NCBI GenBank assembly: GCA_012031335.1 | Contig: JAAUTT010000084.1 | Coordinates: forward strand, 1 to 10,202 | Length of the DNA stretch: 10,202 nt | Source of the DNA: Bacteroidales bacterium | GTDB lineage: Bacteria > Bacteroidota > Bacteroidia > Bacteroidales > JAAUTT01 | Reading direction: 5' to 3' | Shown: positions 7,481 to 10,202 of the stretch, one piece after another | Position numbering within the stretch: position 1 is the first letter of the stretch | Layout: each line of letters starts with the position of its first letter | Program-made: the position numbers and the translations under genes | Notes under the pieces: generated by a model | What the model saw: the letters and a program-made list of their open reading frames with translations, nothing else | What the model was told of the DNA's origin: nothing | Database searches by the model: none

Positions 7481-8320
7481 ATGGCTTATAATCTTTTAAA
7501 GGAAAAGAGGAATTATTTTGGCGCGCTTAACGAAATGTCTATTGCCTGGAAAGTAGCAGAAAAAGCTCACGAGGAAGGTGGTAGATTTATTCTTACCAAC
7601 ACTCCGGTAGCAATGCGACTGGGACAGGTTGACGAGTTAGCCGAAAAATGTAACACTGCAATAATTCCTGCTGATGCTACCAATTTGGAAGATCTCGAAA
7701 AGCTTTTTACCCAATCGATGGATATGCTGGGAGGGAAAATCGATTTTGTACTCCACTCAATTGGCATGTCACCCAACGTTCGCAAAGGCATTCCCTACGA
7801 TTTGATCAATTACGATAATTTCCTTAAAACGCTCGACATTTCGGCACTTTCTTTCCATAAGATACTGCAAACAGCCCGCAGATTGGATGCTATCAACGAA
7901 TGGGGATCGGTAGTTGGCTTATCATATGTAGCGGCACAACGCACTCTTTTTGGCTATAACGATATGGCCGACGCTAAGGCCATCCTGGAGAGTATCGCAC
8001 GGAGTTTCGGTTATATTTACGGGGTAGAGAAAAAAGTAAGGATAAACACCATTTCTCAATCGCCAACCATGACAACTGCTGGTAGCGGAGTAAAAGGAAT
8101 GAACTCTCTTATGGACTTCACCGAACGCATGTCGCCACTTGGCAATGCAACTGCCAATGAATGTGCCGATTATGTTGTTACATTATTTTCGGATCTTACC
8201 CGGAAGGTAACCATGCAAAATCTTTATCACGATGGAGGATTCTCCAGTATTGGTATGAGCGAAAAAGCCATGATGCAGTACGACAAAAGCTTCGAGGAAT
8301 GTCCTGAAAAAAACAAATAA
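7481..8320 (+). CDS. fabI: Enoyl-[acyl-carrier-protein] reductase (NADH-type FabI)
   Basis: FabI reduces the enoyl-ACP double bond in the last step of each fatty acid elongation cycle. The 279-residue frame is open throughout and is a short-chain dehydrogenase of the Bacteroidota FabI type. It shows ALNEMSIAWKVAE at the cofactor loop, PADATNLEDLE, DFVLHSIGMSPNVRKG, the active-site region LSYVAAQRTLFGYNDMADAK (Tyr149, Tyr159, Lys166; Tyr-x6-Lys spacing), VRINTISQSPTMTTAGSGVKGM, and FSDLTRKVTMQNLYHDGGFSSIGM. The substrate-binding and cofactor residues I can check are present. One oddity is that the glycine-rich loop reads KRNYFGAL where relatives have KRGIIFGAL, one residue longer. I think this is three missing bases around 7509-7518. 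The start has only AT-rich sequence upstream and no Shine-Dalgarno. The gene is monocistronic or reads through from recN, and it ends at a strong terminator. Confidence 0.94.
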   Translation: MAYNLLKEKRNYFGALNEMSIAWKVAEKAHEEGGRFILTNTPVAMRLGQVDELAEKCNTAIIPADATNLEDLEKLFTQSMDMLGGKIDFVLHSIGMSPNVRKGIPYDLINYDNFLKTLDISALSFHKILQTARRLDAINEWGSVVGLSYVAAQRTLFGYNDMADAKAILESIARSFGYIYGVEKKVRINTISQSPTMTTAGSGVKGMNSLMDFTERMSPLGNATANECADYVVTLFSDLTRKVTMQNLYHDGGFSSIGMSEKAMMQYDKSFEECPEKNK

Positions 8321-8338
8321 GCATTAAATTTAATACTC

Positions 8339-8383
8339 AACAGTCCATTGGCCTTTAAATAAAGGTATGGACTGTTTTGTTTT
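8339..8383 (+). terminator. Rho-independent terminator of fabI
   Basis: AACAGTCCAT (8339-8348) pairs perfectly with ATGGACTGTT (8367-8376). After a small asymmetric bulge, CCTTT (8352-8356) pairs with AAAGG (8361-8365) around a 4-base AAAT loop. A T-rich tail (TTTTGTTTT) overlaps the stem end and follows it. It lies between fabI and the convergent TPR gene. Read on the minus strand the tail is not T-rich, so it serves mainly fabI. Confidence 0.88.
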
Positions 8384-8393
8384 AATGTAATCT

Positions 8394-9121
8394 TTAGTTT
8401 TTACAATATTTCTCGTTTAGTTCTTTGGGAATGAAATTACCTCCAAGCTTTTTGGATTTTTTCAGATCAGAACAAACATTGTCAGTTTTATTCAGGCCGA
8501 TATTAGCCAAAGCCCTGTTATAGAATGCAAAGGAATTTTCAGGGAAAAGTAAAATTGAATTGTTAATATCCTCTAATGCCTTATCGTAATTCTTCAGACC
8601 AATATAGGCATATCCCCTGTTATTCAAAAGTGTTGCCTTTAAATCATTGGTAAGTGAATCCAATGCTAACCCCTCATTGGCATATTTCAAACCAGTGTCG
8701 TAATTCCCGGCCTGACCATGGAAATAGGATAGATTATTTAATGTTAATATATTCTTCGGATCAATTATATATGCCCTGTCAAGGTATTTAAAGCACAACT
8801 CCATCTCATGAAGCATCCAATAGGCATATGAAATTCCAACACAGGAAAATATATCATTCGAATCCAGGTTCAGTATTGTCCGATAGTCTTCCAAGGCTAA
8901 GTTGTATGAGATAAATACATGTTGCAGGTAACACGCAGTTTCACAAAGGCTACAAACATTGTATCCGAAACCTTAAGTTTCCCAATTTCGACATTGGCCT
9001 GCTTAAGAGCTTCGTTTATCTTACCCTGATTAAAAAGATTTTGTGCCCTTTCAAAATTATTTGTTTGCCCTGAAATTAAGGAGGGATAAATGAGTAAAAT
9101 AAGAAGGAGATTTCGTAACAT
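8394..9121 (-). CDS. Secreted tetratricopeptide-repeat protein, frameshifted in this sequence
   Basis: Read from ATG 9119-9121 down to the stop at 8394-8396, and after one correction, this gives about 242 residues. The signal peptide is MLRNLLLILLIYPSLISGQ. The rest is built of TPR helices: FERAQNLFNQGKINEALKQANVEI; ALEDYRTILNLDSND; ISYAYWMLHEMELCFKYLDRAYIIDP; TLLNNRGYAYIGLKNYDKALEDI, then NNSILLFPENSFAFYNRALA. It ends LGGNFIPKELNEKYCKN, a 'KKLG' style ending common in Bacteroidota TPR proteins. The frame breaks at A8899-8900 on the plus strand, where one more A restores SHTTLALEDYR. TPRs mediate protein contacts, so no specific function follows. It is convergent with fabI and has no obvious promoter upstream. 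Confidence 0.8.
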
Positions 9122-9473
9122 AATCCGAATATGTAAATTAACTTATATAGCATTAGCCCTGATTTACGAAAAGTTGGTTAATAAGTTTGTAACTTCAGAT
9201 TTTCGATTGACGGCCAGTTCCTGTCATGTATAAAAATTACCTGGAATCAAAAAATCAGATTGTAAAATTATGCCGGTATTTTCAGAGATAAGCTTTTGTT
9301 TTAAAAACCTAAGGAAAGTTAATGATCATTACCTGTTATCACATGTACATTTTTTTTTAAAGGTCATATGGAATATCTATGATGATTTGGTCATTCTTGA
9401 TGGGTGATCATTTCGGATCATGAACATTTCATTTTTTATTATTTTCGCACAGTTAATATCAATTTCTTTTTAA
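9122..9473. other. 352-bp gene-poor region between two divergent genes
   Basis: No recognisable gene lies here. On the plus strand there is an exact TAnnTTTG match, TAAGTTTG (9182-9189), without a clear -33 partner. A small hairpin follows at 9208-9226 (TGACGG with CC-GTCA, one bulged T, loop CCAGTT). A 45-codon frame (ATG 9270 to TGA 9405-9407) overlaps a run of nine T near 9350. TGATC/GATCA (9405-9420) forms another short stem near the DUF819 start. The region must hold the promoters of both flanking genes. Anything beyond that, such as a small RNA, is speculation. Confidence 0.4.
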
Positions 9474-10202
9474 ATGAATAACTATCTCCTGGGAGCTATA
9501 TTTGTTTTCTCACCCTTGTTGCTATTGTATGGATGTAAAAAAATAAACCTCTTAAACCGTTTAGGTACCGTTTCTCTGGCTTATATCATAGGGATTATCC
9601 TTGGTAATATCGGTTGGCTTACTCCCGAAAGCAAACAGTTACAAAACGATTTTACCTCAGTAACCATTGCCCTGGCTTTACCCATGCTGCTTTTTTCAAT
9701 TAACCTTAAACAATGGTCGCGGTTGGCATTTAAAACGGGACTGGCAGTTTTATTAGGTATCCTATCAGTAATTATAATAATTGTGATAGGCCATTTTATG
9801 ATGAAGAAATTCATTCCCGAATGCTGGCAGGTTTCGGGATTAATGGTGGGAGTTATATTGGAGGAACAGCTAACATGGCAGCTATCATGAAAGCTCTCGG
9901 AGGTAATCCTGAAACATTTATCCTTGTAAATGCCTACGATATCCTAATCAGCATGGTATACTTCATTTTTATAGTTACCTGGGCTCAAAAACTGCTGAAT
10001 AAGTTTCTTATTCCTTTTAAACCCATGGATTCCAAGGTTCATCTTAGCAATGAGGTGGATGATTACGATGGCTGGGACTCTTATAAAGGAATTCCTCAAA
10101 AAAGGTTATTCTCCCACTTATTGCTGCAATTCTTTTATCATCGGGGGTTGTTGCATTATCACTGCAGATCAGCAAGAAATTCCCTACCGATTACCAAACA
10201 GC
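9474..10202 (+). CDS. DUF819 family membrane protein, 3' end beyond the window, frameshifted
   Basis: This is the N-terminal part of a polytopic inner-membrane protein. Hydrophobic segments lie at about residues 4-20, 32-49, 63-79 and 87-108, and another follows in the second frame (NAYDILISMVYFIFIVTWAQ). The family-specific glycine-rich stretch VGVYIGGTANMAAIMKALGGNPETF matches DUF819 (YjcL-like), a family of likely transporters without an established substrate. One T is missing in T9853-9854 (restoring GVYIGG) and one A in A10098-10103 (restoring QKKVILPLIAAILLSSGVVALSL). The soluble DDYDGWDSYKG loop between membrane segments is also typical. DUF819 proteins are near 400 residues, so about 40% of the gene lies beyond the edge. 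ATG 9474 is used because it directly precedes the first membrane segment. Confidence 0.82.

Noticed and set aside
8323..8334. ATTAAATTTAAT perfect palindrome as an operator site
   Set aside because: It is a low-complexity AT palindrome just after the fabI stop and before the terminator, a poor place for an operator and likely to arise by chance.
8339..8383. Bidirectional terminator serving the TPR gene as well
   Set aside because: On the minus strand the hairpin is followed by GAGTATTAAA rather than a T run, so termination in that direction is doubtful.
9420..9446. ATGAA-CAT-TTCAT hairpin plus T run as a terminator
   Set aside because: The stem is only 5 bp with a 3-base loop, lies just upstream of the DUF819 start, and has no gene to terminate.
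1..10202. CRISPR array, insertion sequence, phage or defence genes
   Set aside because: No spaced direct repeats, terminal inverted repeats, transposase or recombinase motifs, and no compositional break were seen; gene content is conserved chromosomal core.

Overview
The window is a piece of a Bacteroidota chromosome, most likely Bacteroidales or a close relative. Four things point there. The gene order bamD, rpoZ, coaBC, DUF4835, recN is characteristic of the phylum. The omega subunit is of the Bacteroidota type. FabI is the Bacteroidota form ('ALNEMSIAWKVAE', 'YNDMADAK'). Start codons lack Shine-Dalgarno sequences, and a TAnnTTTG-type -7 element precedes bamD. The DNA is AT-rich and gene content is mostly housekeeping. 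I see no mobile element, CRISPR array, tRNA, rRNA or defence island.

Layout. Positions 1-63 may be the tail of an upstream gene. Positions 103-1450 hold a DEDDh exonuclease fused to a GIY-YIG nuclease (DNA polymerase III epsilon-like plus UvrC/Cho-like). Positions 1594-2121 hold a secreted YfiR/DUF4154 protein, followed by a strong terminator and a second hairpin. Positions 2311-5562 are a tight block: BamD (outer membrane protein assembly), RpoZ (RNA polymerase omega), CoaBC (coenzyme A synthesis) and a secreted DUF4835 protein. recN (5706-7372, DNA break repair) and fabI (7481-8320, fatty acid elongation) follow on the same strand, and fabI ends at a convincing terminator. A secreted TPR protein lies on the minus strand (8394-9121). 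After a gene-poor 352-bp stretch, a DUF819 membrane protein runs off the right edge.

The dominant anomaly is the state of the reading frames. Seven of the ten recognisable genes are broken by single-base length differences in short A or T runs, and several of them are normally essential or near-essential (rpoZ, coaBC). Restoring one base at each point, usually a missing one, recovers complete family-like proteins of normal length. fabI also carries a likely three-base shortfall in its cofactor-binding loop. I read this as homopolymer error in the sequence rather than gene decay, and I give each gene its full reconstructed extent.

The genes cover envelope biogenesis (BamD, DUF4835, FabI), core information processing (omega, RecN, exonuclease) and cofactor supply (CoaBC). 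I did not find a convincing undescribed system. The places most worth a second look are the exonuclease/GIY-YIG fusion, the orphan YfiR gene with its paired hairpins, and the 9122-9473 intergenic region.
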